Positions 1 through 7,921 of a stretch of DNA of 64,000 nucleotides are shown here, piece after piece. This DNA is from Rhodospirillum sp. (GTDB taxonomy: Bacteria > Pseudomonadota > Alphaproteobacteria > Dongiales > Dongiaceae). The stretch covers positions 50,943 through 114,942 of the forward strand of contig PNKY01000014.1 of the NCBI GenBank assembly GCA_013822765.1, written 5' to 3'. The position numbers were made by a program, and so were the translations under genes. Each line of letters opens with the position of its first letter. Positions within the stretch are counted from its first letter, which is position 1. The notes below the pieces were generated by a model. It had not been told where the DNA came from and ran no database searches. It saw only the letters and a list, made by a program, of their open reading frames with translations.

Positions 1-1
1 C

Positions 2-292
2 AAGCGTTTCAGCCTGCCGCATTCGAACATCATGATCCATCAGCCCTCGGGCGGCTTCCAGGGCCAGGCCTCGGATATCGAGATCCACGCCAAGGAAATC
101 CTGAAAACCCGCGACCGGTTGAACAAAATCTACGTGCGGCACACCGGCCAGGAGCTGAAGACGATCGAAGACGCCATGGAGCGCGACCGGTTCATGACCC
201 CTGAAGAGGCCAAGACCTTTGGCTTGGTCGACCAGGTCATTGCAGAGCGGCCCGCCGCCGATGACCCGAGCCGTCCGAAATCCAGTTCTTAA
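2..292 (+). CDS. clpP: ATP-dependent Clp protease proteolytic subunit ClpP (3' end, 5' truncated by window)
   Basis: The frame is open from base 2 and ends at TAA 290-292. The product is the last third of ClpP, the tetradecameric serine peptidase that degrades unfolded substrates fed by ClpX or ClpA. The motif MIHQP carries the catalytic His of the Ser-His-Asp triad, and FGLVDQV near the C-terminus carries the catalytic Asp. The nucleophilic Ser lies upstream of the window. The helix after QGQASDIEIHA matches the handle region of the family. The next gene downstream is clpX, the usual partner, 219 bases away. The ATG at 32 is an internal Met, not the start. The family assignment is secure; only the N-terminal two thirds are unseen. 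Confidence 0.95.
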   Translation, partial: KRFSLPHSNIMIHQPSGGFQGQASDIEIHAKEILKTRDRLNKIYVRHTGQELKTIEDAMERDRFMTPEEAKTFGLVDQVIAERPAADDPSRPKSSS

Positions 293-511
293 CCCTTTGC
301 TAGCCATTCCGGGCCTAGGCTTAATTCCACCTGGAATAGGCCGATCGGGTGATCGCAGGCCCCGAACCAGTGTCATATATTGGTCCGGCGCCACGGTGCG
401 GCGGCCGGGCGGCGCACGGCGGCATAAAGCCGTTGTGCGGACGATTCTTCCAAGGCTAACATGGCCTCGAGACGGCCGAATCCGGCCGGTCGAGGTGCGA
501 ACGGATAGCGA

Positions 512-1777
512 ATGAACAAGTCCAGCGGCAGCGATTCAAAAAACACCCTCTACTGCTCGTTCTGCGGAAAGAGCCAGCACGAGGTTCGCAAGCTGATCGC
601 CGGCCCGACAGTCTTCATCTGCGATGAATGCGTCGAGCTGTGCATGGACATCATCCGTGAGGAGCACAAGACCACCCTGGTGCGCTCGCGTGACGGTGTT
701 CCGAGCCCGCGCGACATCTGCAAGGTGCTGGACGACTACGTGATCGGGCAGGAGCACGCCAAGAAGGTGCTCTCCGTCGCCGTGCACAACCACTACAAGC
801 GGCTCGCCCACGTCGGGAAGCAGAACGACGTCGAGCTGTCGAAATCCAACATCCTGCTGGTCGGCCCGACCGGTTGCGGCAAGACGCTGCTGGCCCAGAC
901 GCTGGCGCGCATCATCGACGTGCCATTCACCATGGCTGACGCCACCACGCTGACCGAAGCCGGCTACGTGGGCGAGGATGTCGAGAATATCATCCTGAAG
1001 CTGCTGCAGTCCGCCGACTACAATGTCGAGCGCGCACAGCGCGGCATCGTCTACATCGACGAAGTCGACAAGATCAGCCGCAAGTCCGACAACCCCTCGA
1101 TCACCCGCGACGTGTCGGGCGAGGGTGTGCAGCAGGCCTTGCTGAAGATCATGGAAGGCACCATCGCTTCGGTTCCGCCGCAGGGCGGCCGCAAGCATCC
1201 GCAGCAGGAGTTCCTGCAGGTCGACACGACCAACATCCTGTTCATCTGCGGTGGTGCGTTCGCGGGTCTGGAGAAGATCATCGCGCAGCGCGGCCGCGGC
1301 GGTTCCGCCATCGGCTTCGGCGCCGACGTGCGCGGTCCGGACGACCGGCGCGCGGGCGAAGTGCTGCGCGAAGTCGAGCCCGAGGACCTTCTTAAGTTCG
1401 GTCTGATCCCGGAGTTCGTCGGCCGCCTGCCCGTGGTAGCGACGCTCGAAGATCTCGATGAAGAGGCTCTGGTCAAGATCCTGACCGAACCGAAGAACGC
1501 TCTGGTGAAGCAGTATCAGCGGCTGTTCGAGATGGAGGATGTCCGTCTCGACTTCGCCGAGGATGCGCTGGGTGCGATCGCGCGCCGGGCGATCGCGCGC
1601 AAGACCGGCGCGCGCGGGCTGCGCTCCATCATGGAAGCAATCCTGCTGGAATCGATGTTCGATCTGCCCAGCCTTGACGGCGTCGAAGCGATCGTGATCA
1701 GCCGGGAAGTGGTCGATGGCAAGGCCAAGCCTCTTTACATCTACACCGACCGCCGCGGCGACGTGGCCGGCGCCTGA
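512..1777 (+). CDS. clpX: ATP-dependent Clp protease ATP-binding subunit ClpX
   Basis: AAA+ unfoldase of 421 aa, the normal family length, which delivers substrates to ClpP in the cytoplasm. The N-terminal zinc-binding domain shows Cys15, Cys18, Cys37 and Cys40. The Walker A motif GPTGCGKT lies at residues 118-125 and the Walker B segment VYIDEVDK near 182. The ClpP-docking loop IGF is visible in SAIGFGADV. The C-terminal small domain with the family's RGLRSIME-type segment follows at about residue 370. It lies between clpP and lon, as in most alphaproteobacteria. The start ATG at 512 directly precedes the zinc-finger domain. Large open frames on the opposite strand here are codon-bias shadows. 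Confidence 0.98.
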   Translation: MNKSSGSDSKNTLYCSFCGKSQHEVRKLIAGPTVFICDECVELCMDIIREEHKTTLVRSRDGVPSPRDICKVLDDYVIGQEHAKKVLSVAVHNHYKRLAHVGKQNDVELSKSNILLVGPTGCGKTLLAQTLARIIDVPFTMADATTLTEAGYVGEDVENIILKLLQSADYNVERAQRGIVYIDEVDKISRKSDNPSITRDVSGEGVQQALLKIMEGTIASVPPQGGRKHPQQEFLQVDTTNILFICGGAFAGLEKIIAQRGRGGSAIGFGADVRGPDDRRAGEVLREVEPEDLLKFGLIPEFVGRLPVVATLEDLDEEALVKILTEPKNALVKQYQRLFEMEDVRLDFAEDALGAIARRAIARKTGARGLRSIMEAILLESMFDLPSLDGVEAIVISREVVDGKAKPLYIYTDRRGDVAGA

Positions 1778-2068
1778 CCGGCCCCGCGTCTCCTGCATTC
1801 CGGGCATCCTGGGTCTGCCAAGAGCGGGACCTTGAAGGCGCCTGTCCGGTCTACCAAGTAGTTAACAGAACAACGGGCCAACCGCCCGGCCACCGTGCGC
1901 CGTTATGACGCGCCTGTCCGCAATCGCCTCCATCGGCATGGTTCGTGCAGGGAAAACAACGGCGTGCGCCACCCCCGATCTGACCGGGAAATCTTGTCCG
2001 GTCATGAGGTTGCTAGGGGGTACTGGCGGGGCTAGTCTGCCTGTTGAAGCATTGGAGTCTGCATTGCG

Positions 2069-4480
2069 ATGACGCAAGAAAATCCCACCCTCCCGAAGTA
2101 TCCAGTCCTGCCGCTCAGGGACATCGTGGTGTTTCCGCACATGATCGTGCCGCTGTTCGTGGGGCGCGAGAAGTCGGTGCGCGCGCTCGAGGACGTGATG
2201 AAGGAGGATAAGCAGATTCTCCTCGTCACCCAGCGCAACGCCGCCCAGGACGATCCCGGCCCGGCAGATATGTACGGGATCGGCACGGTCGGCACCGTGC
2301 TGCAGCTGTTGAAGCTGCCCGACGGCACCGTGAAGGTGCTGGTCGAAGGCGGCATGCGCGCCAAGATCGAGGACTTCTCCGAGATCGATCCGTTCTTCGT
2401 CGCTCGCGCGGGCGAGATGGCGGAGAGCGACAAGGAAGGCAAGGAAGTCGAGGCCCTGGCTCGCTCGGTGATCACGCAGTTTGAGCAGTACATCAAGCTC
2501 AACAAGAAGATCCCGCCCGAGGTGCTGGTCTCGGTCAACCAGATCGAGGATCCCTCGAAGTTGGCCGATACGGTCGCCTCGCACCTGACCCTCAAGATCT
2601 CCGACAAGCAGGAGCTGCTCGAGATCGCGTCGGTGTCGGCGCGGCTCGAGAAGGTGTTCTCCTTCATGGAGGGCGAAATCGGCGTCCTGCAGGTGGAAAA
2701 GCGCATCCGCTCGCGTGTCAAGCGCCAGATGGAGAAGACGCAGCGCGAGTACTACCTCAACGAACAGATGAAGGCGATCCAGAAGGAGCTGGGCGAATCC
2801 GAGGACGGCCGCGACGAGCTGGCCGAACTCGAGGAGCGCATCAAGAAGACCAAGCTCTCGAAGGAAGGCCGCGAAAAGGCCGCCGCAGAGGTCAAGAAGC
2901 TCCGCACCATGAGCCCGATGTCGGCGGAAGCGACGGTCGTCCGCAACTATCTGGACTGGCTGCTGTCCATTCCATGGAGCAAGCCGACCAAGATCAAGAA
3001 GGACATCAAGCTCGCCGAGAAGGTGCTGAACGACGACCACTACGGCCTGGAGAAGGTCAAGGAGCGCATCCTTGAGTACCTCGCCGTGCAGCAGCGCCAG
3101 AAGAAGATCAAAGGCCCGATCCTGTGCCTGGTCGGCCCGCCGGGCGTCGGCAAGACCTCGCTCGGCAAGTCGGTCGCGCGGGCGACCGGACGCAACTTCA
3201 TCCGCATCTCGCTCGGCGGCGTCCGGGACGAGGCGGAAGTGCGCGGCCACCGCCGGACCTATATCGGCTCGATGCCCGGCAAGGTCATCCAGGCTATGAA
3301 GAAGGCGAAGTCGTCGAACCCGCTGTTCCTGCTCGACGAGATCGACAAGCTGGGCCAGGACTGGCGTGGCGACCCCTCGTCGGCCTTGCTGGAGGTCCTT
3401 GACCCCGAGCAGAACGTCAACTTCAACGACCACTACCTGGAGGTCGATTACGACCTGTCGGACGTGATGTTCATCACGACCGCCAACACCCTGCGCATGC
3501 CGCAGCCGCTGATGGACCGCATGGAGATCATCCGCATCCCCGGCTACACCGAGGATGAGAAGGTCGAGATCGCGTTCCGCCACCTGGTCCCCAAGCAGAT
3601 GAAGGACCATGCGCTGAAGAAGACGGAGTGGACGGTGTCGGAAGACGCCATCCGCGACCTAGTGCGCTACTACACGCGCGAGGCCGGCGTCCGTAACCTC
3701 GAGCGCGAGATCGCCAACCTGGCGCGCAAGTCGATCAAAGAGATTCTGATGAAGAATCTCAAGAAGGTGTCGATCAGCCGCCGCAGCCTGCCGAAGTTCG
3801 CCGGCGTCCGCAAGTTCCGCTACGGCGAGGCGGAGGCCAAGGACATGGTGGGCGTCACCACCGGCCTCGCCTGGACCGAAGTGGGCGGCGACATCTTGAC
3901 CATCGAAGCCGTCACGCTGCCCGGCAAGGGCAAGGTGTCGGCCACCGGTAAGCTCGGCGACGTGATGAAGGAATCGGTTCAGGCCGCGGAATCGTTCGTG
4001 AAGTCCCGCGCCGCCGAATTCGGCATCAAGCCGACCTTGTTCGGGCGCAGGGACATCCACGTGCACGTGCCGGAAGGCGCGACGCCGAAGGATGGGCCAT
4101 CGGCCGGTGTTGCGATGGTGACGACGATCGTGTCGGTGCTGACCGGCATTCCGGTGCGCCGCGACGTTGCGATGACCGGCGAGGTCACGCTGCGTGGCCG
4201 CGTGCTGCCGATCGGCGGCTTGAAGGAGAAGCTGCTGGCCGCGCTGCGCGCGGGCATCAAGACCGTTGTCATTCCCTCCGACAACGAGAAGGATCTGGCG
4301 GAAATTCCTGACAACGTGAAGCGTGGACTGCGGATCGTACCGGCAGCAACCGTCGAAGAAGTGCTGAGGCACGCGCTCACAGCGCCGCTGACGCCGATCG
4401 AATGGATCGAGCCGCCGGAACCCGGCACGCCCGTCGCCGAGAAGTCGGGCGATGAGGACGTCGGCATCGTGACGCACTGA
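2069..4480 (+). CDS. lon: ATP-dependent endopeptidase Lon
   Basis: Homo-oligomeric AAA+ serine protease of 803 aa that removes misfolded and short-lived regulatory proteins. The domains run in order: an N-terminal substrate-recognition domain (about 1-200), a helical coiled region rich in Lys/Glu (about 200-310), an AAA+ module with Walker A GPPGVGKTS near residue 355 and Walker B FLLDEIDK near 423, and the C-terminal peptidase domain. The catalytic dyad is Ser678 in KDGPSAG and Lys721 in GGLKEK, the same 43-residue separation as in E. coli Lon. The start ATG at 2069 gives the conserved beginning of the LAN domain. A 291-base non-coding gap separates it from clpX, so it probably has its own promoter. 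A strong hairpin terminator follows at 4526. Confidence 0.98.
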   Translation: MTQENPTLPKYPVLPLRDIVVFPHMIVPLFVGREKSVRALEDVMKEDKQILLVTQRNAAQDDPGPADMYGIGTVGTVLQLLKLPDGTVKVLVEGGMRAKIEDFSEIDPFFVARAGEMAESDKEGKEVEALARSVITQFEQYIKLNKKIPPEVLVSVNQIEDPSKLADTVASHLTLKISDKQELLEIASVSARLEKVFSFMEGEIGVLQVEKRIRSRVKRQMEKTQREYYLNEQMKAIQKELGESEDGRDELAELEERIKKTKLSKEGREKAAAEVKKLRTMSPMSAEATVVRNYLDWLLSIPWSKPTKIKKDIKLAEKVLNDDHYGLEKVKERILEYLAVQQRQKKIKGPILCLVGPPGVGKTSLGKSVARATGRNFIRISLGGVRDEAEVRGHRRTYIGSMPGKVIQAMKKAKSSNPLFLLDEIDKLGQDWRGDPSSALLEVLDPEQNVNFNDHYLEVDYDLSDVMFITTANTLRMPQPLMDRMEIIRIPGYTEDEKVEIAFRHLVPKQMKDHALKKTEWTVSEDAIRDLVRYYTREAGVRNLEREIANLARKSIKEILMKNLKKVSISRRSLPKFAGVRKFRYGEAEAKDMVGVTTGLAWTEVGGDILTIEAVTLPGKGKVSATGKLGDVMKESVQAAESFVKSRAAEFGIKPTLFGRRDIHVHVPEGATPKDGPSAGVAMVTTIVSVLTGIPVRRDVAMTGEVTLRGRVLPIGGLKEKLLAALRAGIKTVVIPSDNEKDLAEIPDNVKRGLRIVPAATVEEVLRHALTAPLTPIEWIEPPEPGTPVAEKSGDEDVGIVTH

Positions 4481-4525
4481 TCGCACAGCATTTTCTCGAT
4501 CTAACAAACATCTAACAACGTGCTG

Positions 4526-4563
4526 AGAACCGCGATTATCATGTGGATAATCGCGGTTCTTTC
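4526..4563 (+). terminator. Intrinsic terminator downstream of lon
   Basis: A perfect 15-base-pair stem (4526-4540 with 4546-4560) closes a five-base loop and is followed by a short pyrimidine-rich tail, TTCATT. The T-run is weak but the stem is long and lies 45 bases after the lon stop codon. It separates lon from hupB. Confidence 0.8.
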
Positions 4564-4663
4564 ATTGACGGGCCAGAAAACCGGGTTCTAAAATCCCGCG
4601 TTCAGGGCCTGGCAAAACCAATCCAATCAAATCGAACGATCCAGAGAGCAAGGGGGGTACCCA

Positions 4664-4936
4664 GTGAACAAGAATGACTTGATTGCGGAAGTGGCCGACG
4701 ATACCGGCCTTTCCAAATCAGACGCAGCCCGCGCGGTCGATGCCGTCTTCGACGCCATCACCAAGGCGCTCAAGAAGAACAACGAAGTGCGGCTCGTCGG
4801 CTTTGGTACCTTCAGCGTCGCCAAGCGCGCGAAGTCGAAGGGCCGCAATCCGCGCACTGGCGAAGAGATCCAGATCCCGGCATCCAAGCTGCCGAAGTTC
4901 AAGGCGGGCAAGGGACTGAAGGACGCGGTCAACTAG
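4664..4936 (+). CDS. hupB: DNA-binding protein HU
   Basis: Small histone-like protein of 90 aa that bends and compacts DNA as a dimer. The start is GTG at 4664, which gives the canonical MNKNDLIAEVA beginning. An AG-rich stretch (agagcaagggggg) lies a few bases upstream as ribosome binding site. The conserved HU signature is visible: GFGTFSVAKR followed by the DNA-intercalating arm GRNPRTGEEIQIPA and the C-terminal FKAGKGLKD. Position after lon is the standard alphaproteobacterial arrangement. The gene is bounded by hairpin terminators on both sides, so it is a monocistronic unit. The symbol could equally be given as hup, because many alphaproteobacteria have a single HU. Confidence 0.97.
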   Translation: MNKNDLIAEVADDTGLSKSDAARAVDAVFDAITKALKKNNEVRLVGFGTFSVAKRAKSKGRNPRTGEEIQIPASKLPKFKAGKGLKDAVN

Positions 4937-4972
4937 GGGACAGAATTTTTCGCAGATCGTTGCGATGAAGAT

Positions 4973-5006
4973 CCGGCCGCTCTGATCAAGCGGCCGGTTT
5001 CATTTT
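4973..5006 (+). terminator. Intrinsic terminator downstream of hupB
   Basis: An 8-base-pair GC stem (4973-4980 with 4990-4997) with a nine-base loop is followed by TTTCATTTT. It lies 36 bases after the hupB stop codon. Confidence 0.8.
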
Positions 5007-5038
5007 GAAGGCTTGCGCGAGGGCCAATTCGCAGTCCA

Positions 5039-5620
5039 TCAGTTGTCGGCAAAGTCACTCCAAACATCAATTCTTCGGATGTTCGGGGATGTATGGAGTG
5101 CGTGGTCGTGGTCTACGAATTCGTTGAGGAGATAGTGCGCCAGATCGGCGCCGTAGTAGATGACGTCGGTTTGCCAAATCGAGAACACCGGGTTGCCGCT
5201 ACGACAGGGTTCCGCGGCCCGGAACCGGTGGCCGAAGATGGGCAAGAGCTTGGGCCAGGTCTCGAAATCCTTCCTCGCAATTTCGACGGCCGCGGAGAGT
5301 GTTCTCGGCTTCTCACCCCAGCGCTGCAGCCAAAGGGAGTCATGCTCTATGTCAAATTCAACGCCCCTTCGAACCCAGGCGATCACTTCATCATATTTTT
5401 GCTTGTCAAACTCTGACCATGGAAACAGGACCCGGCCCGGATCCTGCAGGTTCTTGAAGAGGTAGGCGAAATCATCGGGGACGCGAAACCCGAGTTGAGC
5501 CTCTATGGAAGCGACTTCGGCATCCGACAGACCGCGAGCGCCATAGACGACGGGGACCTGCTTTCCGCCGACCTTCTGTCTTCTGTTCAGGAGGTCGAAG
5601 AGTTCGGTGCCCAGTTCCAT
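5039..5620 (-). CDS. SMI1/KNR4 (SUKH-like) family protein
   Basis: A 193-aa cytosolic protein with no signal peptide or membrane segment. The segment from about residue 29, GLSDAEVASIEAQLGFRVPD followed by DFAYLFKN, matches the opening of the SMI1/KNR4 (SUKH) fold: an Asp/Glu-rich helix, a G-x-x-(L/V)-P turn and an aromatic-rich helix. Members of this superfamily often act as immunity proteins against polymorphic toxins, but many are housekeeping or unknown, and no toxin gene is adjacent. It stands alone between the hupB terminator and a minus-strand tRNA-Val. Base composition looks less GC-rich than the neighbours, and no good Shine-Dalgarno precedes the ATG at 5620. The family call is moderate; the function is unknown. 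Confidence 0.7.
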   Translation of the reverse strand: MELGTELFDLLNRRQKVGGKQVPVVYGARGLSDAEVASIEAQLGFRVPDDFAYLFKNLQDPGRVLFPWSEFDKQKYDEVIAWVRRGVEFDIEHDSLWLQRWGEKPRTLSAAVEIARKDFETWPKLLPIFGHRFRAAEPCRSGNPVFSIWQTDVIYYGADLAHYLLNEFVDHDHALHTSPNIRRIDVWSDFADN

Positions 5621-5639
5621 GCTGGATTCACTGAGAGGC

Positions 5640-5715
5640 TGGTGGGCGATGACGGACTCGAACCGCCGACATCTTCCGTGTAAAGGAAGCGCTCTACCAA
5701 CTGAGCTAATCGCCC
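5640..5715 (-). tRNA. tRNA-Val (anticodon TAC)
   Basis: Read on the minus strand this is a 76-nt cloverleaf. The acceptor stem GGGCGAT pairs with ATCGCCC, the discriminator is A and CCA is encoded (5640-5642). The D-arm begins TAGCTCAGTTGG, the anticodon stem CTTCC/GGAAG encloses the loop TTTACAC, and the T-loop is GGTTCGAGTCC. The anticodon TAC reads GTA and related Val codons. In related genomes a Val/Asp tRNA pair often sits between hupB and nuoA; here the two tRNAs are 13 kb apart and on opposite strands. Confidence 0.97.
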
Positions 5716-6125
5716 TTTGATCGGCGACTTGTAAGGGCGGAGCGGCTCTTAGTCCACTGCCCGCACAATGCTCAAATAATTCGGGCCGCTGCCTTGCGAC
5801 AGCGGCCCGGTTAGCCGGGCATCGATGGGGGACGGGGCAATCACCCGGCTGGGACGTTTCCAGTGTATTGACGCGGCATGAATCAGAGATAAAGAAACCA
5901 TCGGCTTTAGCCTTGATTTAATTGAAGTTTTAGCGATTCGCTGAGGTGGGTCCGAGCACAAAAGCGCAATGAAATCGGCCCTTTGGACACCGGAATTTCG
6001 ACAAGAACCGTCGCGGACAGACTTTCGACCACAGGGGAATCTCCATAGGCTTCAGCCGATTTTCGACGGGCGCTGCCGCAATGGCGGCGTCAGGGGAACC
6101 ACAAGGTCGCAGGAGTGACGGGTCC
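5716..6125. other. 410-base intergenic region between tRNA-Val and fhs
   Basis: No credible coding region was found. It contains the tRNA-Val promoter region (minus strand) and the fhs upstream region (plus strand). One strong inverted repeat stands out at 5782-5809: a 10-base-pair perfect stem (CGGGCCGCTG with its complement) around an eight-base loop. It has no T-run on the plus strand and a moderately AT-rich tail on the minus strand. The stretch 5880-5945 is clearly more AT-rich than the surroundings and could hold promoters. No known riboswitch was recognised. Confidence 0.6.
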
Positions 6126-7805
6126 ATGAACAAGAAGGTCGGCAGCGATATCGAGATCGCACGCGATGCCACGATGAAGCCGATCCGCGAGGTCGCCGCC
6201 AAGCTCGGGATCCCGGAAGAGCACCTGCTGCCCTATGGCCATACCAAGGCCAAGATCTCGATGAAGTTCATCGAGAGCCTGAAGGACAAGCCGGACGGCA
6301 AGCTGATCCTGGTCACTGCGATCAGCCCGACGCCGGCGGGCGAGGGCAAGACCACCACCACCGTCGGCCTCGGCGACGGCCTCAACCGCATCGGCAAGAA
6401 GGCGATCATCTGCCTGCGCGAGCCGAGCCTCGGTCCGTGCTTCGGCGTGAAGGGCGGCGCCGCCGGCGGCGGCTATGCCCAGGTCGTGCCGATGGAAGAC
6501 ATCAACCTGCATTTCACCGGCGACTTCCACGCCATCTCGACCGCGCACAACCTGCTGTCGGCGCTGATCGACAACCACATCTATTGGGGCAACGACCTCG
6601 GCTTCGACACGCGCCGCGTGACCTGGCGCCGGGTCATGGACATGAACGACCGCGCGCTGCGCTCGATCGTGAACTCGCTCGGCGGCACGCCGAACGGCTT
6701 CCCCCGCGAGGACGGCTTCGACATCACCGTCGCCTCGGAAGTGATGGCGATCTTCTGCCTGGCGCGCGACCTCAAGGACCTGACCCAGCGCCTCGGTAAC
6801 ATCATCGTCGGCTACACCCGCGACAAGAAGCCGATCTACGCCCGCGACCTCAAGGCTGAAGGGCCGATGACGGTGCTGCTCAAGGACGCGATCGCGCCGA
6901 ACGTGGTGCAGACGCTGGAGAACAACCCCGCCTTCATCCACGGCGGTCCATTCGCCAACATCGCCCACGGCTGCAACTCGGTGATCGCGACCACGACGGC
7001 TCTGAAGCTCGCCGACTACGTCGTGACCGAAGCCGGCTTCGGCGCCGACCTCGGCGCGGAGAAGTTCTTCGACATCAAGTGCCGCAAGGCGGGCTTGAAG
7101 CCGGCCGCCGCCGTGATCGTCGGCACCATCCGCGCGCTCAAGATGCATGGCGGCGTCGCCAAGGAAGACCTCGGCAAGGAGAACATCGAGGCGCTGAAGA
7201 AGGGCGCCGCCAACCTCGCGCGCCATATCGAGAACGTGAAGAAGTTCGGCGTGGCGCCGATCGTCGCCATCAACCGCTTCGTCGCCGACACCGACGGCGA
7301 AATGGATGCCGTCCGCCAGATCTGCAGCGAGCTCGGTGTCGAGGCGATCGAGTGCAATCACTGGGCCTATGGCTCGGCGGGCATCGAGAAGCTGGCCCAC
7401 GCCGTCGTCAAGGCGACCGAGCAGAAGAGCAACTTCACCTATCTCTATCCGGACAACATGCCGCTGTGGGACAAGGTGCGCACCGTCGCGCAGAGCCTCT
7501 ATGGCGCGCAGGGCATCATCGCCGACAAGGTGGTGCGCGACCGCTTCCACGAGCTGGAGAAGATGGGCTTCGGCAACTATCCGGTCTGCATGGCCAAGAC
7601 CCAATACAGCTTCTCGACCGATCCGAATCTGAAGGGCGCGCCCAGCAACCACGTGGTGCCGGTCCGCGAGGTGCGGTTGTCCGCCGGCGCGGAGTTCATC
7701 GTGGTGATCTGCGGCGAGATCATGACCATGCCCGGACTGCCGCGCGTGCCATCGGCCAACAGCATCAAGCTCAACGCCAAGGGCGAGGTCGAGGGTCTGT
7801 TCTGA
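6126..7805 (+). CDS. fhs: Formate--tetrahydrofolate ligase
   Basis: A 559-aa enzyme that joins formate to tetrahydrofolate using ATP, giving 10-formyl-THF for one-carbon metabolism. The nucleotide-binding loop PTPAGEGKTTTTVG is at residues 69-80, followed by the typical REPSLGPCFGVKGGAAGGG segment. Length and C-terminus (MPGLPRVPSAN) are normal for the family. An upstream in-frame ATG exists at 6081, but the ATG at 6126 is preferred because AGGAG lies about nine bases before it and the protein then begins MNKKVGSDIEIARDA, as homologues do. It is followed by a strong terminator and then the hut cluster. HutG in that cluster releases formate, so adjacency suggests formate recapture; this is inference. 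Confidence 0.97.
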   Translation: MNKKVGSDIEIARDATMKPIREVAAKLGIPEEHLLPYGHTKAKISMKFIESLKDKPDGKLILVTAISPTPAGEGKTTTTVGLGDGLNRIGKKAIICLREPSLGPCFGVKGGAAGGGYAQVVPMEDINLHFTGDFHAISTAHNLLSALIDNHIYWGNDLGFDTRRVTWRRVMDMNDRALRSIVNSLGGTPNGFPREDGFDITVASEVMAIFCLARDLKDLTQRLGNIIVGYTRDKKPIYARDLKAEGPMTVLLKDAIAPNVVQTLENNPAFIHGGPFANIAHGCNSVIATTTALKLADYVVTEAGFGADLGAEKFFDIKCRKAGLKPAAAVIVGTIRALKMHGGVAKEDLGKENIEALKKGAANLARHIENVKKFGVAPIVAINRFVADTDGEMDAVRQICSELGVEAIECNHWAYGSAGIEKLAHAVVKATEQKSNFTYLYPDNMPLWDKVRTVAQSLYGAQGIIADKVVRDRFHELEKMGFGNYPVCMAKTQYSFSTDPNLKGAPSNHVVPVREVRLSAGAEFIVVICGEIMTMPGLPRVPSANSIKLNAKGEVEGLF

Positions 7806-7833
7806 TCCTAGCGCTCATTCCAATTTCTCAATC

Positions 7834-7864
7834 AGGCCGGTCCCGACGACCGGCCTTTTTCTTT
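7834..7864 (+). terminator. Intrinsic terminator downstream of fhs
   Basis: A perfect 9-base-pair stem (7834-7842 with 7848-7856) with a five-base loop is followed by TTTTTCTTT. It is a classical rho-independent terminator 28 bases after the fhs stop codon and isolates fhs from the downstream HutH-family gene. Confidence 0.93.
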
Positions 7865-7898
7865 GACCGCGGGAACGCGCGGGCGTAAGTCATACGTA

Positions 7899-7912
7899 CT
7901 TGTCTATACAAG
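7899..7912. promoter_or_regulatory. Predicted HutC operator upstream of the HutH-family gene
   Basis: The near-palindrome CTTGTCTATACAAG lies 10 bases before the start codon at 7922. It fits the TGTNTANACA core shared with sites at 11211 and 17340 in front of hutC/hutF and hutU. GntR-family HutC repressors bind such sequences and are released by urocanate. The call rests on the shared core and on hutC being nearby; binding is inferred. Confidence 0.7.
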
Positions 7913-7921
7913 AGACCTGCC

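Noticed and set aside
536..1807. Long open frame opposite clpX (423 aa), and similar long antisense frames opposite lon, fhs, hutF, hutI, nuoD, nuoL, nuoM and dnaE
   Set aside because: High-GC codon bias keeps the opposite strand open. These translations are His/Asp/Arg/Leu-rich without domains and lie over well-supported genes.
1831..1836. CTTGAA before lon as the -35 of a heat-shock (RpoH) promoter
   Set aside because: The -35 half fits, but the expected -10 element at the right spacing is not present, so the call is not supportable.
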